Origin: Diplonema japonicum
Lineage: Eukaryota; Euglenozoa; Diplonemea; Diplonemida; Diplonemidae
Assembly: GCA_964019335.1 (NCBI GenBank)
Contig: OZ025674.1
Location: 310,001-374,000, forward strand
DNA length: 64,000 bases
Direction of reading: 5' to 3'
The notes under the pieces: generated by a model
What the model was told of the DNA's origin: nothing
The model's input: the letters and a program-made list of their open reading frames with translations, nothing else
Database searches by the model: none
Made by a program: the position numbers and the translations under genes
Shown: positions 1 to 9,187 of the stretch, one piece after another
Layout: the number at the start of each line of letters is the position of its first letter
How positions within the stretch are numbered: position 1 is the first letter of the stretch

Positions 1-499
1 TGAAAAATAATGAAAAGAGAAAGAAAACGAAGGGGAAAACAAAAAGAAGAAGAAAAAAACTGGAAGACAAGAAAGAGATACGTACGGGGGGTTGCAATGC
101 CCTCTGCTCTCTTTTTCGGTTTCTTTTTTTTTCTCTTCTTCTTTTTTCCTTCTTGGTCTTTTGTTCTTTTCCCCTCACCCGCCCCCTATTTTTTATTTGT
201 TTCTTCCATGCTTTCTTCTTCCATTCTTTTCCCCCTCCCTCCAAAAGGAAGAGAGGAAGAAAAGAAAAACGCAGTCACACCAGGAAGGCAGCTTGGCGGT
301 GTGATCACGCCCTTCCTTAACGCAGCATGAATATGTTCCTTGTATTCCCCCTCCCCCTTTTCCCTGACTTTTAGCTCCGTCCTTCCTTCCTGAAATCTGC
401 CTTTTTTATTTTACGGGAAGAAAGAGAAGGAGTCATCCGGTAGCCCTCGAGCATTTCTTTTTTTTTTTTTCTTCTTCTTCTTTTTTGCTTTCTTTAAAG

Positions 500-530
<31 letters not shown>

Positions 531-767
531 ACAGACTTATTCTTTGAAACTAACACGTCCGGGTTGTCTATCCCATTTATCCCCACATACCCCACTCGTT
601 TTTTTTTATCTCTTCCCCTGCCCTTTCCCTTCGGTTATCTCCTTTTCTTTAGGCGGCCGACAAAAAAAGAAAATGGCCACCGCTTTTCGTCTCACCCCCC
701 TCTTTGATCCTTTCTTCATTACGACCCGCCCCGAACGCATGCTATACAAATAAAGAAAGGAGCAAAA
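1..767. other. Low-complexity intergenic DNA
   Basis: Pyrimidine-rich and purine-rich stretches plus a poly(A) run near 500-529. I see no conserved coding or RNA signal. The last 120 bases are pyrimidine-rich and may serve as the processing region for the gene starting at 768. Confidence 0.6.
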
Positions 768-1772
768 ATGTCTCGAGAGTGTTGCATCTGCTTCGAAGAT
801 CTATGCAGCGGTCCAGTTGCGGTGTTCGTGAGCGGAACAGAACCGAGAAGGGTGTGCTGCCATTATTTTCACTACGAATGCGTGAAGGACATGTGCCCCT
901 TTGTGACGCGTGGGTACGGCCTGGACATGGAGATCGAGGAGACTGAGGAGGGAAAACTGAAATGCCCGATGTGCAGAGAAGAATTCAACAGGGTCGTGAA
1001 GATGCCCGACCCAACACAAGACCCGCGAACTTGGTTCAGACTAAGCGAGAAAAAGGGAACCTTGACAAAAGAAGAGGCTCGACATGTAATTCGCGCCACA
1101 TGTAAAATATCAGAGGAACGCATAACACACCTCATCGAGGCGAGGTTCGGTTCGGGTCTCACGGAAGACGATCTTCCCCATTTCATCACGTTCATGAAAC
1201 GAAACAGTGACCACCCAACAGAAGCAGAGCCCCCGCACATTGTTGGGAACAAGGAAGGATGGTTTTCGTACTGGGACGAGAACGGTTCTGGCGTCTTGAA
1301 CAAGAATCAAGTCGCGCGTGCTCTCATCAAGACGTTCAACAAAAGTGAAAACCGTGTCAGGGAAGTGCAGTCTGTGGTGGAATCTGTGTGGGGTATCTTT
1401 GACCCCACTGACACCAACCGTATCAGCAAGGAGAACTTTCTTGCTACAGACGGTCTTGCAGATACTGTTATTGCGTCTCTTCACTTGCAGCTCGATATCT
1501 CTTTCTCTGCTGTGGCCGACCGTCCTGCGCCTACCACTCCTGTTGCCAACCCAATGACGTCCACGTGGGAGTGCACACGCTGCACCCTCGTCAATTCGTC
1601 CCTCAGCCAGGTCTGCAACGCGTGTGAAACCCCAAAATCTGGGTCGGAGTTCAGTTCCTCCTCTTCGTCTTCTTCATCTTCAACTTCAACTTCAACTTCT
1701 CGATGCTCCCCACCACCTCTTCGAAATGATCCCCTTGGCTTGGACGGCATCACTTTGACCTTTGGTACATAA
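768..1772 (+). CDS. RING / degenerate EF-hand / RanBP2-type zinc-finger protein, copy 1
   Basis: A 334-residue protein. Residues 5-72 form a RING-like domain: CCICFEDL, then CCHYFHYEC, then CPMC, with an unusually long spacer before the last Cys pair. This suggests an E3 ubiquitin ligase role. An EF-hand-like region follows (about 85-245), but its calcium loops are damaged: one has lost several residues compared with the downstream paralogue, and the loop DENGSGVLNKNQ ends in Gln instead of Glu. Near the C terminus WECTRCTLVNSS...CNAC is a RanBP2-type zinc finger, a fold that often binds ubiquitin or RNA. A serine-rich tail follows. The start is the first ATG before the RING domain. It is a tandem paralogue of the gene at 2846. 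Domain calls are firm; ligase activity and targets are inferred. Confidence 0.85.
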   Translation: MSRECCICFEDLCSGPVAVFVSGTEPRRVCCHYFHYECVKDMCPFVTRGYGLDMEIEETEEGKLKCPMCREEFNRVVKMPDPTQDPRTWFRLSEKKGTLTKEEARHVIRATCKISEERITHLIEARFGSGLTEDDLPHFITFMKRNSDHPTEAEPPHIVGNKEGWFSYWDENGSGVLNKNQVARALIKTFNKSENRVREVQSVVESVWGIFDPTDTNRISKENFLATDGLADTVIASLHLQLDISFSAVADRPAPTTPVANPMTSTWECTRCTLVNSSLSQVCNACETPKSGSEFSSSSSSSSSSTSTSTSRCSPPPLRNDPLGLDGITLTFGT

Positions 1773-2247
1773 GAAAAGCTTAAAAGGACATCGGGCCTTT
1801 TATTTATTTGCTGCTTGCAGCTTCGTGTCATACACGAATTTTGTGAGAACGGGGGGGAGGGGGTACAAAAAATAGACAGAAAAAAAAAAAGAAGAAGAAC
1901 ACACGCACTGCAGCCGAACTTCTTGCCTTTTGTTTAGAATAAAAGTGCAACAATAGAATATTTCCCTTTTTTTTTCCCCCTATGCCAGACCACTGTGTGG
2001 GTGGCAAGAGACGGATCGAAGCTCTTAAGATCTTTGACCACACCTTCTGTCCAGCCCTCGGGTCTTTTTTTTTTCTCTTCCCTTTTTGGGAGGGCTAACC
2101 TGCTGAAAAGTCAGGGCCCTTCCCTTATGAATCTCTGGGTGATCAATTCCTTATATTTTGTCAATTTTCATCTAATATAAAAAAAAAATGGTTACCTATG
2201 CGCTGCTATTTTGTCACAAGGATAACGTATACACCCTCCTAATTGTC
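1773..2247. other. Intergenic spacer
   Basis: AT-rich spacer with short homopolymers between the first RING gene and the TIR element. No gene is visible. Confidence 0.5.
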
Positions 2248-2796
2248 ATTACTGTAAAACAAAAAATGCCGGATGGACAAACGTCCGGGAGTTTGTCCGT
2301 CCGCCATTTTCCCGTCCGGCATTAAAATTTTCTTTACAGCTTTTAAGTCAGAGTAAGCCAAGTCTACGCCGGCTGTTGTCATGATGTGACCCTTCACTTC
2401 ACTTCAACGAAGACACCGTGTGGGAAGGAGTTCATTAATAAAGGCAAAAAGAAAAAGAAAGAAAAAGAGGGCTTTGGCTGCTGCCCTTGAGGCTCCTGGA
2501 AGCAGCCTCATCGTGAGGCTGGGGACAGATCTTGTGCCCAGGCATTTGTTCTCGAGCTTCTGGGCAACCGCTTCCAGCAACGGCCAGCAAACACAAGACA
2601 CCAGTGGAAATGGCAGGATTCGGACCACCGGGATTCCAAAGCAGGAAGCCCAACTAGCCTTGATGGAGCTCCTGGTCGCGGCATAAGAGGCCCCTTCGAC
2701 CCAGCTGAAGGAAAAAAGGGGAATAGGAGCTTCGCCCCGGCATATGCCGTCGCGTCCGGGAGTTTGTCCGTCTGGCATTTTTTGTTTTACAGTAAT
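2248..2796. mobile_element. Non-autonomous TIR element (MITE-like), ~549 bp
   Basis: The ends are inverted repeats of about 35 bp: attactgtaaaacaaaaaat at 2248-2267 running on to 2282, and its near-perfect reverse complement at 2762-2796. The left end also folds on itself (ggatggacaaac at 2271-2282 against gtttgtccgtcc at 2291-2302), and tccggcatt at 2315-2323 mirrors the terminal motif. No transposase is encoded. I could not define a clean target-site duplication. It lies 49 bases upstream of the second RING gene's ATG, so it separates the tandem duplicates. Confidence 0.7.
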
Positions 2797-2845
2797 TAAT
2801 TATTGTCGTGTAGCGGCTAACGCACATCTACAGGAATACTATCAC

Positions 2846-4048
2846 ATGGCGGGGCATGTTGCAGCAGAGAGGCACGCGGAATGCTGCATCTGCTTCGATG
2901 ACTTGTGCAGCGGTCCAGTTGCGGTGTTTATGTCACAGCACAAAAGAGTGTGCTGCCATTATTTTCACTACGAATGCGTGAAGGACATGTGCCCCTTTGT
3001 GACGCGTGGGTACGGCCTGGACATGGAGATCGAGGAGACTGAGGAGGGAAAACTGAAATGCCCGATGTGCAGAGAAGAATTCAACAGGGTCGTGAAGATG
3101 CCCGACCCAACACAAGACCCGCGAACTTGGTTCAAATTAGTAGACACAGCAGGGACAGGGTCTTTGACAAAGGAGGAAGTGCGGCATGTAATTCGCGCCA
3201 CATGTAAAATATCAGAGGAACGCATTACGGACCTGGTCGAGACGAGGTGGCAAACATGGGACAAAGACAACTCGGGGACGCTGACTGAGGAAGAGCTCCC
3301 ACATCTTATTACTTTCGTGAAGCGGAACATCGAACAGCCGAAGCAGGCAGGCCCCCCGCATATCGTCTCAAATAAAGAAGGATGGTTCTCATTTTGGGAT
3401 GAAGATGGGTCTGGTGAGTTGGACAAAGATGAAGTAGCTCGTGCACTTATCAAGACCTTCGACAGGGGGGATAAACGCGTTCGAGAAATCCAGTCCGTAG
3501 TGGAGTCCGTGTGGGGTATCTTCGACATCACCGGAACAAGCTGCATCAGTAAGGCAGAGTTTCTGAAGCCCGATGGGCTTGCAGACACCGTCATTGCTTG
3601 TTTGCAGACCGACGATTCGTTTTCGGCTCATGCAGCGGAGAACTCGATCACACCCGTCGCCTCGCCAGTCACAAGGCTGCCTGTAGGTCCCGCCAGCTTC
3701 AGCGAAGAAGGATTGCCAGCTCCCTCAGCTCCTGCTGATCCCAATGCAGGTGCCAACCCTGGGGTTCTCGATCCGGCCTTGTACCGCCCAGGGCCCTGGA
3801 CCTGTTCTCGTTGCACATTCTACAACACTGCACCTGTGCCCACTTGCGGCATCTGCCAAGCAGAGAATCCCCAAGCACTCGAAGTGCGTGATTTTATAAT
3901 GAACATCCGGGCCATGCGTGCCAGCCCACACCAAGTGAGGCAGTGCGTCGTATGCTTTAAATGGGGCCAACCAGGGGAGGTGCGTCGATCCGGATACAAG
4001 TGCTTGCCTTGTGTTGGTAAAAGGCATCGCAGGATTACTGGGGTGTGA
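2846..4048 (+). CDS. RING / EF-hand / RanBP2-type zinc-finger protein, copy 2
   Basis: A 400-residue protein from the ATG at 2846, which matches the paralogue's start. An in-frame ATG at 2744 lies inside the TIR element and is less likely. The RING domain is near-identical to copy 1. Unlike copy 1, at least two EF-hand loops are canonical, DKDNSGTLTEEE and DEDGSGELDKDE, so this copy should bind calcium. A RanBP2-type finger follows (WTCSRCTF...CGIC), then a C-terminal CxxC...CxxC ribbon (CVVC ... CLPC) absent from copy 1. Likely a calcium-responsive RING E3 ligase; the ligase role is inferred. A possible splice acceptor (ctacag) lies 15 bases upstream of the ATG. Confidence 0.88.
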   Translation: MAGHVAAERHAECCICFDDLCSGPVAVFMSQHKRVCCHYFHYECVKDMCPFVTRGYGLDMEIEETEEGKLKCPMCREEFNRVVKMPDPTQDPRTWFKLVDTAGTGSLTKEEVRHVIRATCKISEERITDLVETRWQTWDKDNSGTLTEEELPHLITFVKRNIEQPKQAGPPHIVSNKEGWFSFWDEDGSGELDKDEVARALIKTFDRGDKRVREIQSVVESVWGIFDITGTSCISKAEFLKPDGLADTVIACLQTDDSFSAHAAENSITPVASPVTRLPVGPASFSEEGLPAPSAPADPNAGANPGVLDPALYRPGPWTCSRCTFYNTAPVPTCGICQAENPQALEVRDFIMNIRAMRASPHQVRQCVVCFKWGQPGEVRRSGYKCLPCVGKRHRRITGV

Positions 4049-4142
4049 ACTTTGGCCTTTCGATCCTCACAATAGATAATTCGTAACTCTCAACTAACAA
4101 CATTATGCTCCGATTAAAAAAATGGAGCTACGAAAATTTCAT

Positions 4143-4224
4143 GGCACGATGGCCGAGCGGTCTAAGGCGGAGGACTCAAGTTCCTTTCTCTCCGGAGGCG
4201 TGGGTTCAAACCCCACTCGTGTCA
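4143..4224 (+). tRNA. tRNA-Leu (anticodon CAA)
   Basis: Complete cloverleaf. Acceptor GGCACGA pairs with TCGTGTC (one G-U pair), and the discriminator is A. The D-arm contains GGCCGAGCGGTCTAAGGC, with the A-box typical of leucine tRNAs. Anticodon stem GAGGA/TCCTT surrounds loop CTCAAGT, giving anticodon CAA (reads UUG). A long class II variable arm is followed by T-arm GTGGG-TTCAAAC-CCCAC. No intron is present. A T run at 4228-4234 can serve as Pol III terminator. Confidence 0.96.
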
Positions 4225-4278
4225 CTGTTTTTTTAAACTACCTCAGAGTAGAACAAAACATGAAACACAGGGAAAAAG

Positions 4279-4360
4279 TGACACGAGTGGGGTTTGAACC
4301 CACGCCTCCGGAGAGAAAGGAACTTGAGTCCTCCGCCTTAGACCGCTCGGCCATCGTGCC
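4279..4360 (-). tRNA. tRNA-Leu (anticodon CAA), inverted second copy
   Basis: The exact reverse complement of the 4143-4224 gene over the mature tRNA, in convergent orientation with 54 bases between the 3' ends. All stem pairings are kept, so both copies look functional. Confidence 0.96.
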
Positions 4361-4406
4361 ATGAAATTTTCGTAGCTCCATTTTTTAAATCGGAGCATAA
4401 TGTTGT

Positions 4407-4745
4407 TGCCATAATTACCAGGGCCTTTCACTTTGGTATCAACTCACAACGGGTTCATTAAACAATAGATAATAATGCGAAGAAGGAAAAAGCCTTGGAA
4501 CTAACCTTTTGTGTGTCTTTTTTTTTTCTCTTTTAATTTCTTTGACTGCAGACGCGGGTTTCTTCGGGCTTGAAGGGTATAAAAAGTTGTGGTCCATAAA
4601 GTGAGCCGTTCTCTTTCCCCCCTTCTTTTTGAACAAGTTTGTATCGCTTGGGCTTTACTTTACATGCAGACACTGGTATAACCACAAAACAATCTCTCCT
4701 CTCTTTATTTTGAGGTTTGCTGTTTTTTGTTTTTTTTTTTTTTTT
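4407..4745. other. Intergenic spacer ending in poly(T)
   Basis: No gene seen. A poly(T) tract at about 4730-4745 directly abuts the 5' truncation point of the LINE tail that follows. Confidence 0.5.
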
Positions 4746-5180
4746 GGGCCGTGGACTTCATTGCCACAGAGGGACTCTCGCCTTGTGGAGAGGGTGAGGA
4801 CATCCAGGAGAGCGCGCGTGTCATAGGCCGGGTGATAGCGGCACTAGAACGCATCCACTAATAAGCGCATAGCGCCCCTCATTCCAGCTGCTTCGGTAGA
4901 CTCTGTCCACTCCCTACGCACGTTGGGTTACTACAACGGCTCCATAAGGGGCTACTCCTCTAGGCCGGTATTCGCCTCCCCGGCGACCCGCCACATCCTT
5001 GAGAAACAACTGTACAACTATTGTGTCCTTACCAACTCGGTTGAGGGTTTTATACCTAAGGTACCGAGGAGGGCGAACGAGGGGCCGAAGGCCACACCAC
5101 AGCAGAAAGGTTCGATCAAGAGATAGATTGAGACTCTTCAGGCGTCCTGCCACATACCGCAGGTACCCTTAAATGTCTCT
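4746..5180 (+). mobile_element. 5'-truncated LINE tail (C-terminus of ORF2 plus 3' UTR)
   Basis: The frame 4923-5126 encodes a C-terminus (SRPVFASPATR ... QQKGSIKR, stop) that matches the end of the LINE fragment at 52.5-54.1 kb (RRPIFATHSTHD ... LQKGSINR). The piece begins right after a poly(T) tract and its 3' UTR runs into another T-rich tract at about 5179. Family assignment rests on similarity to the longer copy. It is a dead fragment. Confidence 0.7.
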
Positions 5181-5983
5181 TTTTTTCTTCTTCTTTTTTT
5201 TTTTTTTTTTTCCCTCAGGCCTTTTATCTGCTGCCCTTTGATAACAATAGAGTAACCATAGTTCCTAGGCAGACCACGTTTCCGTTAAACTACAAAACAA
5301 TTCAATTAATATATTGCGCTTGTGATTGTTGTAAGCCATGGTAGGCTCCGGGCCTCGAGTTGGAAGATGCTGGTGTGACGTTAAGAAATGGGAGGAATGC
5401 GAGTACAATACAATAGAGAAGAGAGAGAACTTAAGAAAATAAAAAGAAGAGGAAAAATAAAAAGGGAAAGAACAAGAAGTGAGAAAAAAAAAAAAGAAAA
5501 AAGAAAAAAGCAATTCTTCGCGATAGGGAAACCAGTATCACATACCAAGAAACCTTCGCATAAAAGAGGGGTGGATAAATCTAAGCTTTATGCTGAGTTG
5601 TCCTTGCCACGAGTCGTCAAAGAGCCAATGAGGTGCACCTCCTTTGCTAAGATGTTTATCTCCTCAATTATTGAAAGTAAATGTTTTAATTTTAGTAATT
5701 TTTTTTACTCCCTTTCTTTCTTTTTTTGAGTAATTTACCCCCCCCTTTTTTTTTCTATTCTCTCATTTGCATCTTTCTCTATTATTGGTATCTATTCTTT
5801 TCTTCTTGTTTTGAGGGTCGTTGCGAACACCCCCTCACAGTGCCTTCTTTTTTTTTTTTTTTTTTTTTATATTTCCTTTTCCTTTTTTTTATCTTTTCTT
5901 TGTTTCTTGTCTCTATCCAATCTTTCTTCCAAAGAAAATAAAAAAAAAAGAAGAGGAAAAAAAAACTCGGGGAAGGGGGGGAG
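5181..5983. other. Low-complexity intergenic DNA
   Basis: Long T-rich and A/G-rich tracts. No supportable gene; frames here translate to Phe/Lys-rich low-complexity peptide. Confidence 0.6.
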
Positions 5984-6343
5984 GGGAAACTTCAAAATAT
6001 GTACAGAATTTAGCCCTGGATTGCCTTGATACGGGCGGATACACTTCTTCCGAACAACCTGCAAAAGCAAGTTTTGATCAGGGGGCGTGTATTCTGAAGT
6101 TTGACATGTCAAAATCCTGTCATGGGGTGCCAAGGGGTTCCCAGCACACTCTATGAAAACCGGGAAAATGCGTCCTTTCTTGACAGGCTCCAAAAGGGCC
6201 CAACAACACACAAAAACAGGGAAATATTCTAAAATACGTCTTTATCACCGTTTTCGCCTAGCCCAGCCCCCCCCCCCCCCCCCCCCCCCTCGCCTTATGG
6301 CATAGGGCCTAAATTCTGTACTTTTATTTTGACATTTCCCCAA
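5984..6343. mobile_element. MITE-like TIR element, ~360 bp, with a 23-base poly(C)
   Basis: The left end has gtacagaatttagccct (6001-6017) and the right end has agggcctaaattctgtac (6304-6321), its reverse complement apart from one extra base. The similarity extends outward to ggggaaa/tttcccc, giving ends of about 45 bases. It contains poly(C) at 6267-6289. No coding content; no clear target-site duplication. Confidence 0.6.
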
Positions 6344-6364
6344 ATAAAAAAAAAAATAAACAAG

Positions 6365-6396
<32 letters not shown>

Positions 6397-6977
6397 CCTC
6401 GGAATGGGGTTAGGGAAACGATGGCAATGCCCATGTTAAGGTTTTGCGGATAGGCTTTGTCCTGGCCGTCTGTTAGATTCCACACTTGACTCTTCAGCAT
6501 TCCGCGATGGGAGCAAAGAAGGATTCGTCCGGAGGGAACCTCCCTACTGGGGGGTAGTTTCGTGCAAACTCAAAGTTAACCCCCTTCTGAGGTTTTCTCT
6601 CAGAAAGAAAGAAAAAAAATCCAATTCAGTCGTTCTTTATCCAATTCATTCGTTCTTTTAATATTTCGCGTCACATTACAAGACACCGAACCTCCGAGTT
6701 CACAAGGACAGGCCGCCCACCCAAAGTTGTCCTACTTAATAAAAGAAACTGTCCTTTTTAGGATATTCCTCTGATCCCCCGACCATGGGCCGCCCATCCT
6801 TTGTGTAAAGTCAAACATGTTTACCCAAAGGACGCACTTTAAAAAGAGACGCAAGAATATTGTCTATATTCTGTTGCCTTTTTTTTTTTCCCATTCCCTT
6901 TTATCCTCCCCCCCCTCAAAAAATGATTTACCCACGATTCCTTCAAACATTTTCTTTAAAATTTTAACAGGTGTGAG
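6344..6977. other. Intergenic spacer with a short tandem repeat
   Basis: A 20-base unit, tccaattca[gt]tcgttcttt, occurs twice in tandem near 6620-6660. A pyrimidine tract ending in ttttaacag (AG at 6968-6969) lies 8 bases before the next ATG and would suit a trans-splice acceptor. Confidence 0.5.
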
Positions 6978-7673
6978 ATGTCGTTGTGGGTGGCCCTCCC
7001 ACTAGCGGGTTCCATCGTCATTATATGTATAATATGCTTGTGCAAAAAGAAGCTGGTGAAGAGAAAAGTCGAGAAGGAAATTGAGACGTTGGAAGTTCCG
7101 GGGAAGGAATACTACGGGGAAATGAAGAAGAAGCGGGTCTCGATCTCCCCGGTCCCCGTTATGGTTGGCGGGTCGAATCCGCTGGATGACCTGGAGGAGA
7201 AGAGGGGCAGCTTGAGGTCCTTTGGGAGGGGAAGCAGCAGCGACGAGGATTTACACCAACAATTACAGCAGTACACGGCTCCTCTTTCCCGATCAGGTTC
7301 TGCAAGCTTAGAATCTCAGTCTATAGCACCCAGTTCATCTGTGAATGAACGGCAGGGTAGTTACTCCCTCCCTTCCATCGGTGACACTGTTTGCATCATC
7401 AACAGTAAGGACCACGTGAAATGCATTTTCCAGAGTAATAAAAACGGCCTTCGATGGCACGAAGCGAAGCTTCCCTTCATAGGGTCATCTGGGACAGTTC
7501 GGGAGGTGGATTTTGATGGTTCGGTTAAGGTACAGTTTTATCCGTCAAACCCCGGACTTTGGTGGCCAGTCGAGGCCCTCACTCTGCCGCCCCCTCGGAG
7601 GCGGTCCTCACGTTCATCAGGCACCGCTTCACCGTCTGCCATGGGACAGATGGGCTCTGCCGTGTCCATCTGA
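6978..7673 (+). CDS. Single-pass membrane protein with mind-bomb-type SH3 (MIB/SH3_15) domain
   Basis: A 231-residue protein. A hydrophobic segment at residues 4-22 is followed directly by a basic cluster (CKKKLVKRKVEK), fitting a single-span protein with its C-terminal part in the cytosol. Serine-rich linker follows. Residues about 130-200 resemble the SH3-like repeat of Mind bomb/HERC2 proteins: GDTVCIINSKDHVKC, a central Trp-His, GSSGTVREVDFDGSVKVQF and WWPVEAL. That domain mediates protein interaction in known ubiquitin ligases, but no RING or HECT domain is present here. The tail is Ser/Arg-rich. The start follows a strong splice-acceptor-like site. The function is not known. Confidence 0.75.
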   Translation: MSLWVALPLAGSIVIICIICLCKKKLVKRKVEKEIETLEVPGKEYYGEMKKKRVSISPVPVMVGGSNPLDDLEEKRGSLRSFGRGSSSDEDLHQQLQQYTAPLSRSGSASLESQSIAPSSSVNERQGSYSLPSIGDTVCIINSKDHVKCIFQSNKNGLRWHEAKLPFIGSSGTVREVDFDGSVKVQFYPSNPGLWWPVEALTLPPPRRRSSRSSGTASPSAMGQMGSAVSI

Positions 7674-8637
7674 CCTTTTTGGCCGCATGAATGTGTCTCA
7701 TAAGACTGAGTTTTAAGATTTTTTTTTCCCTTTTAAACAATACCATTGTCGACTAAAGAAAGAAAGCTAGTTGATGGAAGGGTAGTGAGTAATCTTATTA
7801 GGGTAGAATACCGGCTGTGCACACAAACAAACAAAGTGCCAAACTGGTTTCCTCCCCGGTTTAACAGCAAGAAAAAAAGAAGAAAAAAAAAGAGGAAAAA
7901 AAAAAACCCCCCCATGGGCAGCGGTGGTGGTGAGTTTTGTATTTCACACACTCGGCTCTTCAGAGAAGGGGGGTCTTCTTTTTTTCTATTTTTCTTTCTC
8001 CCCCCCCCCCCCCCCCCCCCCGCTCGATTGAAACCTGTTTCATCTTTTGCAATTCTGACACGTCGGGCCAAAAGCCCGCTTTTTAAATCTTTTATTGTTT
8101 TGAGGTAAACAAAAATTGTAGTAAAAGTGAAAATTGTAGCTTTTCGGAGTTGGACTGCTCGAATTCAGAACAAGCTTTTTTTGAAACTCTAAAAGAAAAG
8201 TATGGACATTTTTTTTTTCTTTTTTTTTTTTTTTTTCTGATGTATTTAGGAAACCGTGTTTTTAAGCCAAAAAAAAAAAGAAAAAAAAAAACAAACAAAA
8301 AAAAAAAAAACCTAACGCCACCCCCTAGGTGATAAGTTAGCCCTCTGGCGCACGAACGCCCTGAACGGAAAAATATAAAAAATGGAACAAGAGAAAGAAT
8401 TGTGGTCTTGCATTAACTTCTAGCGGGGCAAGAGTGACACCATACCGTTTTAGAATGTACTCCACATGAAGAAGAAGAAAAAAAAAAGAAAAAAAAAGGA
8501 GGAAGGGGGGTAATGCGGATGAGGGTACCGTGTCTCGAGAATATTGTGTAGGTATTCAGAATTTTCTCCCTTCTCCGCCCCCTTTTTTTCTTTACATCTT
8601 GAAAACGATACAGGCCCTGTCAAGAAAAAAAAATAGC
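7674..8637. other. Low-complexity intergenic DNA
   Basis: Poly(A), poly(T) and a 22-base poly(C) at 8000-8021. Around 8316-8350 there is a small inverted motif (cgcca...tggcg). No gene seen. Confidence 0.55.
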
Positions 8638-9187
8638 TATTTATTGCCAACAAATAATGAGTCATTATTTAACTCGAGTTCCCGAACTTTTTGCACGAGG
8701 GCCCTGCGGGCCCTCGTGCAAAAAAACGGTAACGAGTGTTAAATAATGGCTCATTTGGCGGCAAGTAAGTCGTTTTATTTCACTTTTCGTCATTTGAGTC
8801 ACTCACTCTTCACTGCTTTCACTGCTGTTTTTTTTTTTTCACGCAGGTCAGCTTTTTGGGGATTTTCCTAAGGTAATACAGGGTAGCTATTTCGCCGTGG
8901 CATTTAAAGGGGAAGTAAGGCACTTATTCCCACTTTTAAGGGCTGGAATGGCCTCAGATGGCCAAAAATAGTCAAAATACCCACACCCCAAAAAAGTTTT
9001 TCAAGGGGTTGGGTGCATTTTTTTCCACGACAAGACCCATTTTTTCACTCTGAGGCCCCATAATTTAACTCCAAAATCTCATTATTTAACGGCAAAATCT
9101 CATTATTTAACTAGTTAAATAATGGCCATTTCGCGTTAAATAATGAGTTCCCTAGTGAGTGAAGAAAATGACGAAGAGTGAAATAAA
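8638..9187. mobile_element. Hairpin-plus-TIR element, copy A
   Basis: Two linked parts. At 8646-8762 an imperfect palindrome has arms of about 55 bases around gggccctgcgggccc. At 8774-9187 a segment is bounded by inverted ends: ttttatttcacttttcgtca (8774-8793) and tgacgaagagtgaaataaa (9169-9187). Inside the right half the motif cattatttaac recurs in both orientations. The same architecture occurs at 42.7-43.4 kb (copy B). No protein is encoded. Confidence 0.7.

Larger units (their letters stand above)
4098..4406. repeat. Long inverted repeat carrying two convergent tRNA-Leu genes
   Basis: Arms of about 125 bases (about 4098-4224 and 4279-4406) flank a spacer of about 54 bases. The similarity extends beyond the tRNAs: acattatgctccgatt on the left is mirrored by aatcggagcataatgt on the right. 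The arms look near-identical, with small length differences in their A/T runs. Confidence 0.9.

Noticed and set aside
2404-2778. Minus-strand open frame inside the TIR element
   Set aside because: No motif, and it ends in low-complexity Phe/Leu; composition does not support a gene.
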